The notes beneath the pieces are model-generated. The model was not told where the DNA came from. It was given only the letters and a program-made list of their open reading frames with translations, and ran no database searches. From Rhodospirillales bacterium (GTDB taxonomy: Bacteria > Pseudomonadota > Alphaproteobacteria > Micavibrionales > Micavibrionaceae): DNA of 64,000 nt. Where the stretch lies: contig JACKJB010000005.1 in assembly GCA_020638155.1 (NCBI GenBank), positions 1-64,000 on the forward strand, given 5' to 3'. Positions 7,690 through 16,272 of this stretch are shown here, one piece after another (the first letter of the stretch is position 1; the number at the start of each line of letters is the position of its first letter). The translations under genes were made by a program, and so were the position numbers.

Positions 7690-9210
7690 ATGGCTAAAAA
7701 GAGCGTCGCATATACACAGAAAGGCCTCAGGAACACCCTGATGGCCTGCCTGTTTGCGATCTCCGCTCTTTTATTCAACCCGGAGCCGGTGAACGCCGGC
7801 TGCGGTGACAACTGCACATGTGTACCAATCGCCCATGGTTCCGTGATTCCTTTTCCACCGGGCTTTTCTAAAGGCGACATAGGAAACAACACCGATATCC
7901 GTGGCACGATCCGGCAGGAACACGAGATGACAACCCGACATATGGATATGGAATTCGACGATATGGAAGAGTTCTTAGTCAACGAATCCAACCCCAGGGA
8001 CCCGACCCGGATCTGGGGCGGGTATCTCTGGCCCGCATGGATGATGATGAATGAGCAGCTCGTGCACACGGCCATGTACCAGATGCTGATCCTCGGCAGC
8101 CTGCTCGATGCCAAAGCGCAGCTTGAAACCCAGACCCTGTTCCAAAAACTGACCAATGAAGCGCACCAGAATTATCATACCGATCACGAAATGTGCGTCG
8201 TCGGCACCAATGTTCGCAGTCTGGCCGCCGCTGAACGGCGCGCCGAATTCACGACATTCGTTCTCAGCCAGCGCAGCATCGACCGGCAGATGGCCAATCT
8301 GAACAGCGCCGCCGCCCGCGGCGAAGATGATGATGAATGTTTCCGGCTGCGGCAGTTCCGCAAGCGGTACTGTGATAACCGGGACAATAACGAACATATG
8401 CAGTGGATCTGCGATCCGCAGGCTGCCGCTACTGCGGCTGGCGTACCCTTCCAGCCTTTGCGTCCGGAATGCGTGGCACCAAATATCGCAATTACCAATG
8501 AAACAAAGAACAAAGATATAAGTTATGCCCGGACGATTGACCGCACAAAAACCCTGAATATCGATTTTGTCGCCCCGGCAGCAACGCCAACCGAAGACGA
8601 AGAAGATATTTTTGCGCTGGCCAGCAACCTGTATTCGCACGATGTGATGTTCAGGATGCCCGAATCATCCCTGCGCCAGCGGCAAAGCCAGGATGAAATC
8701 CTGGATATGCGCGGCATCGTCGCCAAACGCAATGTCGCCGAACACAGCTTTAATACCATCGTTGGCCTGCGGGCGATGGGGAACGAAGAGTCAAAAGACA
8801 TTACCTACCCTTATATGAAACTGATTATGGAGCGGCTTGATATTGGCGATGACAGGGGCTGGCCCGAAGAAGAGCTGGCCCGTTTCCTGAAACCCGAACC
8901 AAGCGAGCTTGGCGAGGCTGATGACCCTGATCTCTGGCGCCCCAGTTATGATGCGCAGATGGAAGTCCTGACCAAACGGCTTTTCCAGTCCCCTGATTTT
9001 TACGCCAACCTGTATGACGAGCCGGTCAATGTTGACCGTAAATCCGTGGCCCTGCAGGCCATCGGCCTGATGCAGGATTTTGATACATGGAACAGCTACC
9101 TGCGCACCGAAGCGATGCTGTCGGTGATCCTGGAGCTGGAGTTATTGCGCCTGAACAATCAGGTCCAGAACCAGCTGGGCACCGTACGAAGCGGCGGACT
9201 GGAGTTGTAA
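7690..9210 (+). CDS. Exported paralogue 2 of unknown family
   Basis: 506 residues and the longest of the five. The signal peptide ends near VNA (about 36), followed by Cys 38, 42 and 44. The shared blocks are present: WMMMNEQLV (about 117-125), LDAKAQLETQTLFQ, NYHTDHEMC in place of the usual DYHPSFGMC, NVRSLAAAERRAE, AKRNVAEHSF and YDAQMEVL / NLYDEPVNVDRK. The central variable part has further cysteines (ECF, YCD, ICD, ECV). It starts 2 bases after paralogue 1 ends. No enzyme motif, lipobox or internal membrane helix is evident. Function unknown. Confidence 0.88.
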   Translation: MAKKSVAYTQKGLRNTLMACLFAISALLFNPEPVNAGCGDNCTCVPIAHGSVIPFPPGFSKGDIGNNTDIRGTIRQEHEMTTRHMDMEFDDMEEFLVNESNPRDPTRIWGGYLWPAWMMMNEQLVHTAMYQMLILGSLLDAKAQLETQTLFQKLTNEAHQNYHTDHEMCVVGTNVRSLAAAERRAEFTTFVLSQRSIDRQMANLNSAAARGEDDDECFRLRQFRKRYCDNRDNNEHMQWICDPQAAATAAGVPFQPLRPECVAPNIAITNETKNKDISYARTIDRTKTLNIDFVAPAATPTEDEEDIFALASNLYSHDVMFRMPESSLRQRQSQDEILDMRGIVAKRNVAEHSFNTIVGLRAMGNEESKDITYPYMKLIMERLDIGDDRGWPEEELARFLKPEPSELGEADDPDLWRPSYDAQMEVLTKRLFQSPDFYANLYDEPVNVDRKSVALQAIGLMQDFDTWNSYLRTEAMLSVILELELLRLNNQVQNQLGTVRSGGLEL

Positions 9211-10598
9211 TGAGAAACAATATGAAGCACGGCAAAACAAGAATATATTCTTCGAGAACTGTCATGCTCCGCATGTTTATGCTTGCGGCTCTCGTCCTGT
9301 TTTCTTTTGCCTCCCAAAGCTGGGCCGCATGTTGTCCTTGCCCGGGATGTAATCAATGCGTCTTTCCGCAACGTGACGCGACAATCGCACATATTCAGAC
9401 CGAACATAATACGACCCGCAATTTTATCACCCAGCAGTTCCGGTTTCATCAGAACTGGCTGTTCGGTGCCAATACATTCTACGGTGGAGCACGAGACAGC
9501 TTTTTCGAGTTACATGTCCTGCCGGCCCTGATGATGATGACCGAGCAACTGGTTACGACCGGCATGGAGCAAATGTTTATTCTCGGCACGTTTTTCGATG
9601 CCAAGATCCAGCTGGAAACCCAGCGCCTGTTCCAGGAAAAAGAAGCCGAAGCCCATAAAGATTATCATCCGTCTTTCGGCATGTGCGTCATCGGCACCAA
9701 TGTCCGCAGTATGGCCGCCGCCGACCGTAACGGCGAGTATACCAGCTATGTGCTGAGCCAGCGGTCGCAAGACCGCCAGCTCGGAATCTATAGCGGCCAG
9801 GCCGCTTATAGCGCCGAAATGGACCGGCGTGGCAGGATCGAACAGTTTAAAAAACGCTACTGCGATACCGATAATAACAGCCAGGATTTAACCGAGCTGT
9901 GCGACGCGGGTAAAGCGCCTGCGGCGACTGTCAACAGCGATATCGATTATATGCGCACCGTCGATATGAACCGGACGCTGAATATCGATTTTACCGACGA
10001 TGTCGCCACAAATGATGAAATCGATGTGCTGGCGCTGGCCAGCAACCTGTTTTCCCATGAGGTCATGAATAAGACGAACTGGACCACAGGGGAGATGGAA
10101 TCAGCCGAAGGTCCTTATCTGGACCTGCGCTCTATCGTTGCCAAGCGTAGTGTCGCTGAGAATTCATTCAATGCCATTATCGGTCTGAAAGCGCAAGGTA
10201 CTCCCATTTCCGAACAAACGATCCTGTTTACCGAAAAAGTGCTGGAACAGTTCGGCGTTAATGACGGTGATGACAGGCTGCGCATGATTGGCGGGGTTCT
10301 CGGTGACCGTGAAACTCCGAACCGGCGCCCAAGCTATTTCGCTCAGTTAGAAGTCCTGGCGCAGAAGATTTATCAGGACCCCGAATTTTATACCAACCTG
10401 TATGACAAACCGGCCAATGTGCAGCGTAAGGAGGTCGCCATGCAGGCGATCAATCTGATGCTGGAGCGCGACATGTATAAAAACGAGCTGCGCAGCGAAA
10501 TGGCCCTGTCGATATGGCTTGAAATGGAACTGATGAAATACCAGACCGATATTCAGAACCGCCTGAGTTCGCTGAAGGAAAAATATGAACAAAACTAG
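9210..10598 (+). CDS. Exported paralogue 3 of unknown family
   Basis: 462 residues from the ATG at 9210, which shares its A with the stop codon of paralogue 2 (TAATG), a sign of translational coupling. An upstream in-frame extension exists but would start inside paralogue 2 and lacks a signal peptide. The signal peptide ends near SWA (about 39). The mature protein begins with the densest cluster of the set: Cys 41, 42, 44, 47 and 50. ALMMMTEQLV, FFDAKIQLETQRLFQ, DYHPSFGMC, AKRSVAENSF and YFAQLEVL / NLYDKPANVQRK blocks follow. Function unknown. Confidence 0.88.
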   Translation: MRNNMKHGKTRIYSSRTVMLRMFMLAALVLFSFASQSWAACCPCPGCNQCVFPQRDATIAHIQTEHNTTRNFITQQFRFHQNWLFGANTFYGGARDSFFELHVLPALMMMTEQLVTTGMEQMFILGTFFDAKIQLETQRLFQEKEAEAHKDYHPSFGMCVIGTNVRSMAAADRNGEYTSYVLSQRSQDRQLGIYSGQAAYSAEMDRRGRIEQFKKRYCDTDNNSQDLTELCDAGKAPAATVNSDIDYMRTVDMNRTLNIDFTDDVATNDEIDVLALASNLFSHEVMNKTNWTTGEMESAEGPYLDLRSIVAKRSVAENSFNAIIGLKAQGTPISEQTILFTEKVLEQFGVNDGDDRLRMIGGVLGDRETPNRRPSYFAQLEVLAQKIYQDPEFYTNLYDKPANVQRKEVAMQAINLMLERDMYKNELRSEMALSIWLEMELMKYQTDIQNRLSSLKEKYEQN

Positions 10599-12102
10599 GC
10601 AGAAATATCAGAGCCGCTTTCAGAAGGCAGCGCGATCGCTAAAAAAACTGAGTGTTTTAGCGATCCTGATTGGTTTTGCATTTATTTTTCTTGCCGCAAA
10701 ACAGCCGGCCCAGGCTGCGTGCGGGTGCTGTGATTGCTGCGTCAGTGTCGTTATCCCGCACCACGAAGTCACCCGCCAGGCCGTAACCGACGAACATGTT
10801 CATCTGCGTGTTGATGCGTTCGGCGTATCGGCCGGTATTCTCGCCTTCCCGGCCCGGCCCAACCCGCCACCGAATTTCTGGCGACTGCAGCATTACGAGA
10901 AATGGCTTTTGGACGTTTTCTTCGACGATTACATTCGCCCGGCCCTGATGATGATGAGCGAACAGCTAACCTCGGTCATGATGGAACAGATGCTGATTAC
11001 CGGCACGTTTTTCGATGCCAAGAAACAGCTGGAAACACAGCGCCTGTTCCAGGAACTCGAAGCGCGTACACACCGCGATTACCACCCCAGTTTTGGTATG
11101 TGCGAAATCGGGACCAGCACCCGCAGTCTTGCTGCCGCCGAATTTAACAGTGATCTGTCTATGATGGTTCTGAATAAACGCTTCATGGACCGCCAGCTCG
11201 GGAACGGCTCTTCCGTTGGCGCTAGCGGACCGGGGATCGACCGGATCAGTAACGATGTCGCCGGACTAAAAAGCCCGCATAACCGTTTAGGATTTTTCCT
11301 GAACAATACCTGTGATGATAACGATCTGGACAAGGTTCTGGGAAGAGCCGCGACCGGGATGTTCCTGTGCGAAAACCCGCCCGAGGCTAATGGCTGGGTT
11401 AACCGCGATATCGACTGGAACAATACGGTCATGAGTCCGCGAACGGTCAATGTCGAATTCGACCGTCCCAATACGTCTGATAACCGCCGGGTTTTTGAAA
11501 TGGCGAACTACCTTTACGGGCATACCGTCTTTACCCGTCCCGAAGGGGAGATGCTGGGTTACGAACAGAACCAGGACAATTATCTCGATTCCCGCGCCGT
11601 TATCGCCAAACGCAGCGTCGCCCAGAACAGCTTTGATTCTATTATCGGTCTGAAATCCCGCGGGACGCACCGGGACGACCCCGGAGCCCGGCCGATCAGC
11701 TCGGAAGATACGGGCGAGTTCATGCGCTTTTTCCTGGTCGAGTTGGGCTTCCCGGAAGGGGATAAAAACCCGTATCACCGCTATATGTTCCACAAAAACG
11801 AGCTGAAAAACGAACCGCCACTTGACGGCCAGACCGTCCAGATCAGCTATTACGGGCAGATGGAAGTGCTGGCGAAAAAGATTTACCAGCGCCCCGAATT
11901 TTACACGCAATTATACGACAAGCCGGTGAACGTCAAACGTAAGGCGGCGGCGATGCAGGCGATCAAACTGATGCTGGATCGTGATATTTTCGACAGCCAG
12001 TTACGGGCAGAAGCGATCATGTCGATGATCCTTGAGCTGAAAGTCGTAGAGGAACAACAGAATATCGAGAACGCGCTCGGCATCATGAAAGAGAAGTTTT
12101 AG
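10585..12102 (+). CDS. Exported paralogue 4 of unknown family
   Basis: 505 residues; the start overlaps the end of paralogue 3 by 14 bases. A basic N terminus and hydrophobic segment (about 22-38) are followed by Cys 46, 48, 49, 51 and 52 in a CGCCDCC run. The family blocks are all present (ALMMMSEQLTSVMMEQM, FFDAKKQLETQRLFQ, DYHPSFGMCEIGT, AKRSVAQNSF, YYGQMEVLAKKIYQ, QLYDKPVNVKRK). The predicted mature protein is soluble, helical and probably periplasmic or extracellular. Function unknown. Confidence 0.88.
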   Translation: MNKTRQKYQSRFQKAARSLKKLSVLAILIGFAFIFLAAKQPAQAACGCCDCCVSVVIPHHEVTRQAVTDEHVHLRVDAFGVSAGILAFPARPNPPPNFWRLQHYEKWLLDVFFDDYIRPALMMMSEQLTSVMMEQMLITGTFFDAKKQLETQRLFQELEARTHRDYHPSFGMCEIGTSTRSLAAAEFNSDLSMMVLNKRFMDRQLGNGSSVGASGPGIDRISNDVAGLKSPHNRLGFFLNNTCDDNDLDKVLGRAATGMFLCENPPEANGWVNRDIDWNNTVMSPRTVNVEFDRPNTSDNRRVFEMANYLYGHTVFTRPEGEMLGYEQNQDNYLDSRAVIAKRSVAQNSFDSIIGLKSRGTHRDDPGARPISSEDTGEFMRFFLVELGFPEGDKNPYHRYMFHKNELKNEPPLDGQTVQISYYGQMEVLAKKIYQRPEFYTQLYDKPVNVKRKAAAMQAIKLMLDRDIFDSQLRAEAIMSMILELKVVEEQQNIENALGIMKEKF

Positions 12103-12110
12103 ACAGGAAT

Positions 12111-13379
12111 ATGGAGAGCAGGATAAAACAAAGTATGAGGTTTTTGCAATGCGCCGCGCGGCGCATGGTGCTGCTTTTTGTCATGCTCGGCTTATTGATT
12201 ATGCCGGCGGCGCAAATCGCCCGCGCATCACATCTTGACGCCCCCGTTCTTGGCAACGCCGACGGCGCGCTTGACAGTAAGCCGCATGTCAACGGTATAT
12301 ACCGCGCCATGCGGGATAACTGGCTCGCGGCATGGATGATGATGACCGAGCAGTTTGTCTCCGTGATGATGCAGCAGATGTTCATTGTCGGAACATTCCT
12401 TGATGCCAAGCAGCAACTCGAAGTCCAGCGCCTGTTCCAGCAGCTTGAAGCCGAAGCGCATAAGGATTTTCACCCGGGCTTCCAGATGTGTGTCTTTGCC
12501 ACCAACGTCAAAAGTCTCGGTGATGCCGATTTCCGCTCATGGGAAAACAGCATGATGCTGGATACCATTATCGAAAAACGCGAACATCTGCATGCAGGAT
12601 TATCGACAGCGCCGGGGATTCCCGCCGATATCACACACCGGATCAAGATGTTTAAAGACATCTATTGTGATCTCGACCAGAATAACCGGCAGGATGAGCT
12701 GCTTTGCGATGGCACCGAAGGGCCGTTCAACCGCATGACAAAAGATGTCGATTACCCAAGGGTCATCGACAATGTCTATACGATTGACGATGTCAACTTT
12801 ACCGACGGGGCACATACCGATACGGAAAAAGACATTATGGCGCTGTCCCGCAATCTTTACGCTTCCCCGGTGTTCGATTTCATGCCGGAACAGCTCATCA
12901 ATGAAACCGCCGGACAAAATCTGTTCATGGAAACCCGGTCCATCCACGCCATCCGCAGTGTTGCACGGCGCAGTTTTACCAATATTGTCGGCCAGAAAGC
13001 CGAAGGTGATCCGGCGGAAATATATGAAGTCCGCCCATTCATGTTCGGGATTGTCCATGAACTGGGCGTCCCGGTTGACGAACTGATCGATTTCCTCGGT
13101 GAGAATCCGAGCTATTTCGCCCAGATGGAAGTCCTGACCCGTAAAATTTATCAAAGCCCTGATTTCTTTACAAACCTGTACGATAAACCGGCAAACGTCC
13201 GCCGGATGGGGGTCGCCCTGCAGGCGTTTGAGCTGATGCAGGACCGCGACCGTTACGAGGCAGCCCTGCGCCGAGAAATGCTGATTTCCCTGATCCTGGA
13301 GCTTAAGCTTCGTCATTATCAGGAAAACGTCAACGACGTCCTCATGACCTCGATCAGTCACAAACCCGACGGCCGATAA
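12111..13379 (+). CDS. Exported paralogue 5, lacking the Cys cluster
   Basis: 422 residues, the shortest of the five. The signal peptide ends near ARA (about 39), but the mature N terminus has no cysteine cluster and the H-TR-IT segment seen in the others is missing. The core is kept: WMMMTEQFVSVMMQQM, FLDAKQQLEVQRLFQ, DFHPGFQMC, NVKSLGDADFR, IRSVARRSF and YFAQMEVLTRKIYQ / NLYDKPANVRR. It begins 8 bases after paralogue 4. It is probably the most diverged member and may fill a different position if the set forms a hetero-oligomer. Function unknown. Confidence 0.86.
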   Translation: MESRIKQSMRFLQCAARRMVLLFVMLGLLIMPAAQIARASHLDAPVLGNADGALDSKPHVNGIYRAMRDNWLAAWMMMTEQFVSVMMQQMFIVGTFLDAKQQLEVQRLFQQLEAEAHKDFHPGFQMCVFATNVKSLGDADFRSWENSMMLDTIIEKREHLHAGLSTAPGIPADITHRIKMFKDIYCDLDQNNRQDELLCDGTEGPFNRMTKDVDYPRVIDNVYTIDDVNFTDGAHTDTEKDIMALSRNLYASPVFDFMPEQLINETAGQNLFMETRSIHAIRSVARRSFTNIVGQKAEGDPAEIYEVRPFMFGIVHELGVPVDELIDFLGENPSYFAQMEVLTRKIYQSPDFFTNLYDKPANVRRMGVALQAFELMQDRDRYEAALRREMLISLILELKLRHYQENVNDVLMTSISHKPDGR

Positions 13380-13380
13380 C

Positions 13381-13396
13381 TGGCACTATCCTTGCA
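13381..13396 (+). promoter_or_regulatory. Sigma-54 promoter for flgK-flgL
   Basis: TGGCAC-N5-TTGCA matches the sigma-54 -24/-12 consensus with exact GG and GC spacing. It begins 1 base after the stop codon of paralogue 5 and 78 bases before flgK. Transcription should start near 13,406. Sigma-54 control of late flagellar genes is established in Caulobacter and relatives and needs an NtrC-type activator such as FlbD, which is not next to it. Confidence 0.85.
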
Positions 13397-13458
13397 AATA
13401 CCTTTTTGAAAGCATGCCGATATAGGCAAAAACTGCTTGTGATAAGAGGTATTTAAAA

Positions 13459-16254
13459 ATGGGCTTAAGTGGCTTGGATTCAGCATTATCAGGCCTTCGC
13501 GTGGCGCAGCAGCAGCTGAGCGTCATTGCGAATAACGTCTCGAACGTCAGCACCGAAGGCTATACGCGGAAAATTTTGCCGCAGCAAACCGTCGCGATCG
13601 AAGGGCAGGCCGTCGGCGTTTCGGCGCGGCCGATTATCCGCAATGTCGATCTTAACTTAGAGCGTGATTTCTGGACCCAGGTCAGTACCGTTAACGCCCT
13701 GGAAGTCAAAGCGAAATACCTGGACCGGATCCAGAATTTCCACGGCTCTCCCGACCTTGAAGTTTCGATTGCCGCCGAGCTCGGCAAACTGCGTGACACA
13801 TTTGCCGCGCTGGCCGACAGCCCTGAAGATAACTTCCTGCAGCGCGAAGTCGTCGACCAGGCGGCGCTGCTGGCCGGGAAAATCAATAAATTCGCGGCCC
13901 TGATTACCGAAATGCGCAATGACGCGCAGGATGAAATCGAAGCCACGATCGACAGCATCAATACGCGGCTGGAAAATATTGCCGAGCTGAACCACCAGAT
14001 CAAATTCAACACAGCCAGTGGCAAAACCACAGCAGAGCTGGAAGACCAGCGCGACCAGATTATCAAAGAACTTTCCGCCGATATCGATATCAGCTTTTTC
14101 ACCCGCGGCGATGGCGTCATGGTGGTGCAAACCTCAACCGGAGTCCAGCTTGCCGATGAACGCGCTGAATCGCTTTATTACAACAGAACGCCGGTAGGCC
14201 CAAGTACCTATTATCCCGACCCGAACAATCCAATCGCGAACGGCATTTTTGTCGGCGGCAGCCCTGCCGATAACCCGGTCACGATCGATATCACCCAAAG
14301 CGGGATCAGCGGCACCCTCGGCGCGCTTTTAGAGCTGCGCGATGAAATCCTGCCGGAACAGCAGGCGATGCTTGATGAACTCGCGCATAAAATGTCCACC
14401 CGCTTTGCCGAACAGGGGCTGATCCTGTTTACCGATGCCAGCGGACAAGTCCCGCCGGACAGCAGCGCGAACGTTATCGGCACAGTCGATCTGACGGCGC
14501 TGGGCGGGCTTGATATCGCAACCGGGCCGAATAACCTGTTCACCGTTACCCTGAATAATGGCGGCGCTTCCCCTGCCGCTGTTTCATTTCAGGTCGACCT
14601 GACCATCGGCAACACGCCGGCGCTGCTCGCTGCGGAGATTAACAACCAGATTTCGCAATTGCCCGATGCCTATAGCGGCACAATCGCAACGATCGATGCC
14701 AACGGGTTTTTAAATATCACGTCCGATTACGACATCACCATTAATGCAAACGGCGCGGGTGAAATCGGCGATGCCGGGCTTGCGGTACTCGGCCTGAGCC
14801 GCGGTACTGAATATGCCGCGCCCAAAACAAATCCTCTGACCCCGGTGCCTTATGTCGGTTACGCTTCTGAAATTCGTGTTAATCAACTGGTGCTCGATGA
14901 TAACCGTCTTGTACAGCAGGGTACGATCGGGACAGACCTGCCGGTCCAGCAAGGCTCAAACGAAGTGATCCGCCGGATCGTCGAGTTTGTGTTCGGTGAT
15001 GTCGAGTTCCAGGAAGCCGTCGGCTCTGTTGACCTGCGTTCTTCCGCGCTTGGTGATTCATTGCAGGATTATCTTGGCATTTACTCGCAGAACAGCATTA
15101 CAGGTACGCTTGATTTGTCTTCTTACGGCGATGTCCAGGCTTTGATTAATGCAGGCGGAGAAACATTCCAGCCGCCGACCGGCCCTGTGCTTGACCAATT
15201 CACCCTGACTTTCGATGATCCGCGCACTGGTTTGCCCGCGCAGACTTACTATCTCGATCTTGAAGAAATCCAGACAAACTTTCCTATTGGCGGTGCTATT
15301 ACTAACGCAGCAGACCAGATCGCAGCAGCGATCAATGCCTTACCGCTTGCCGGGAGCGCTCTTAGCGATCCGCTACCGCCTGATGCCGCTTTTGACGTAC
15401 AGGCCAGTGTCAACGCCTATGGCCAACTGGTTATAGAATCACGCGCGAACATTACAATTGATGCCAGCTTTCCAGCCGGGGAAACTTTTCCTCCCGCCGT
15501 CACGCCAGATGGCGGGATGGGACAGGACGGGCTTGATTTCCTCGGCCTGACACAAGGCACATATCAGACAACCGATCCTTATATTGACATACAGATCGGC
15601 AACGATCCGCCGGTAAGGGTGACGATTGAGCCGGGCGATGATGAAACCGACCTGTTCAATAAGCTGAACTTTGCAATCGCGCCGCCGGGCGTTCCAGGCC
15701 TGGCGATTGACGACAGCCTGACAGACCCGGCCAGCGACGGTTTTTTAAGATTGCGCCCGGGCGATGATCCGAACAATCCCGGCTTTGGCGGGGATCTGAA
15801 AATTGTCGGCGGCCCGTTTGTTTCCGAAGGCGGCACCAGCGGGACAGCCCTTGGCACCGATATTATTACCGCGCTGTTCGGCGTTCCCAACCCGGTTGTC
15901 GATGTGCCTCATGAGATTTCAACCGGGACGGGCGCTTATGAATCGTTCCGCCGCGACCGGCTGGGTCCGAATGCGCTGCTGAGCACCGGGATCATCAGTT
16001 CAACCAACCTGATCGATTTTGCGCAGAAAATGGTGAACCGCCAGACATCGGAAAGCATCGCGATCGATGCGCAGATCCGCGATGAAACCTCGTTCCGCGA
16101 CCTGCTGCAACGCAGGCTTTTGGATGAGTCCGGCGTCAATATCGAAGAAGAGCTGTCGCAGTTAATTGTCGTGCAAACCGCATTTGCCGCGGCGGCGCGG
16201 GTGATTTCCGCGATCGATGAAGAATTTCAGGAACTGCTGAATGCAGTGGCCTAA
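13459..16254 (+). CDS. flgK: Flagellar hook-associated protein FlgK
   Basis: 931 residues. The N terminus has the axial-protein signature GLSGLDSALSGLRVAQQQLSV followed by NNVSNVSTEGYTR. The C terminus has the matching helix GVNIEEELSQLIVVQTAFAA and IDEEFQELLN. The D0/D1 regions are typical of FlgK, which joins hook and filament (HAP1). The middle (about residues 260-830) is larger than in enteric FlgK (about 550 residues) and repeats a beta-rich motif of the type VSFQVDL / TYYLDLEEI / AADQIAAAINALPL / GQLVIESRANITI, suggesting duplicated variable domains. It is exported by the flagellar type III apparatus, which is not in this window. It is co-transcribed with flgL behind a sigma-54 promoter. 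Confidence 0.95.
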   Translation: MGLSGLDSALSGLRVAQQQLSVIANNVSNVSTEGYTRKILPQQTVAIEGQAVGVSARPIIRNVDLNLERDFWTQVSTVNALEVKAKYLDRIQNFHGSPDLEVSIAAELGKLRDTFAALADSPEDNFLQREVVDQAALLAGKINKFAALITEMRNDAQDEIEATIDSINTRLENIAELNHQIKFNTASGKTTAELEDQRDQIIKELSADIDISFFTRGDGVMVVQTSTGVQLADERAESLYYNRTPVGPSTYYPDPNNPIANGIFVGGSPADNPVTIDITQSGISGTLGALLELRDEILPEQQAMLDELAHKMSTRFAEQGLILFTDASGQVPPDSSANVIGTVDLTALGGLDIATGPNNLFTVTLNNGGASPAAVSFQVDLTIGNTPALLAAEINNQISQLPDAYSGTIATIDANGFLNITSDYDITINANGAGEIGDAGLAVLGLSRGTEYAAPKTNPLTPVPYVGYASEIRVNQLVLDDNRLVQQGTIGTDLPVQQGSNEVIRRIVEFVFGDVEFQEAVGSVDLRSSALGDSLQDYLGIYSQNSITGTLDLSSYGDVQALINAGGETFQPPTGPVLDQFTLTFDDPRTGLPAQTYYLDLEEIQTNFPIGGAITNAADQIAAAINALPLAGSALSDPLPPDAAFDVQASVNAYGQLVIESRANITIDASFPAGETFPPAVTPDGGMGQDGLDFLGLTQGTYQTTDPYIDIQIGNDPPVRVTIEPGDDETDLFNKLNFAIAPPGVPGLAIDDSLTDPASDGFLRLRPGDDPNNPGFGGDLKIVGGPFVSEGGTSGTALGTDIITALFGVPNPVVDVPHEISTGTGAYESFRRDRLGPNALLSTGIISSTNLIDFAQKMVNRQTSESIAIDAQIRDETSFRDLLQRRLLDESGVNIEEELSQLIVVQTAFAAAARVISAIDEEFQELLNAVA

Positions 16255-16272
16255 ATATAAGGAGATATAGAG

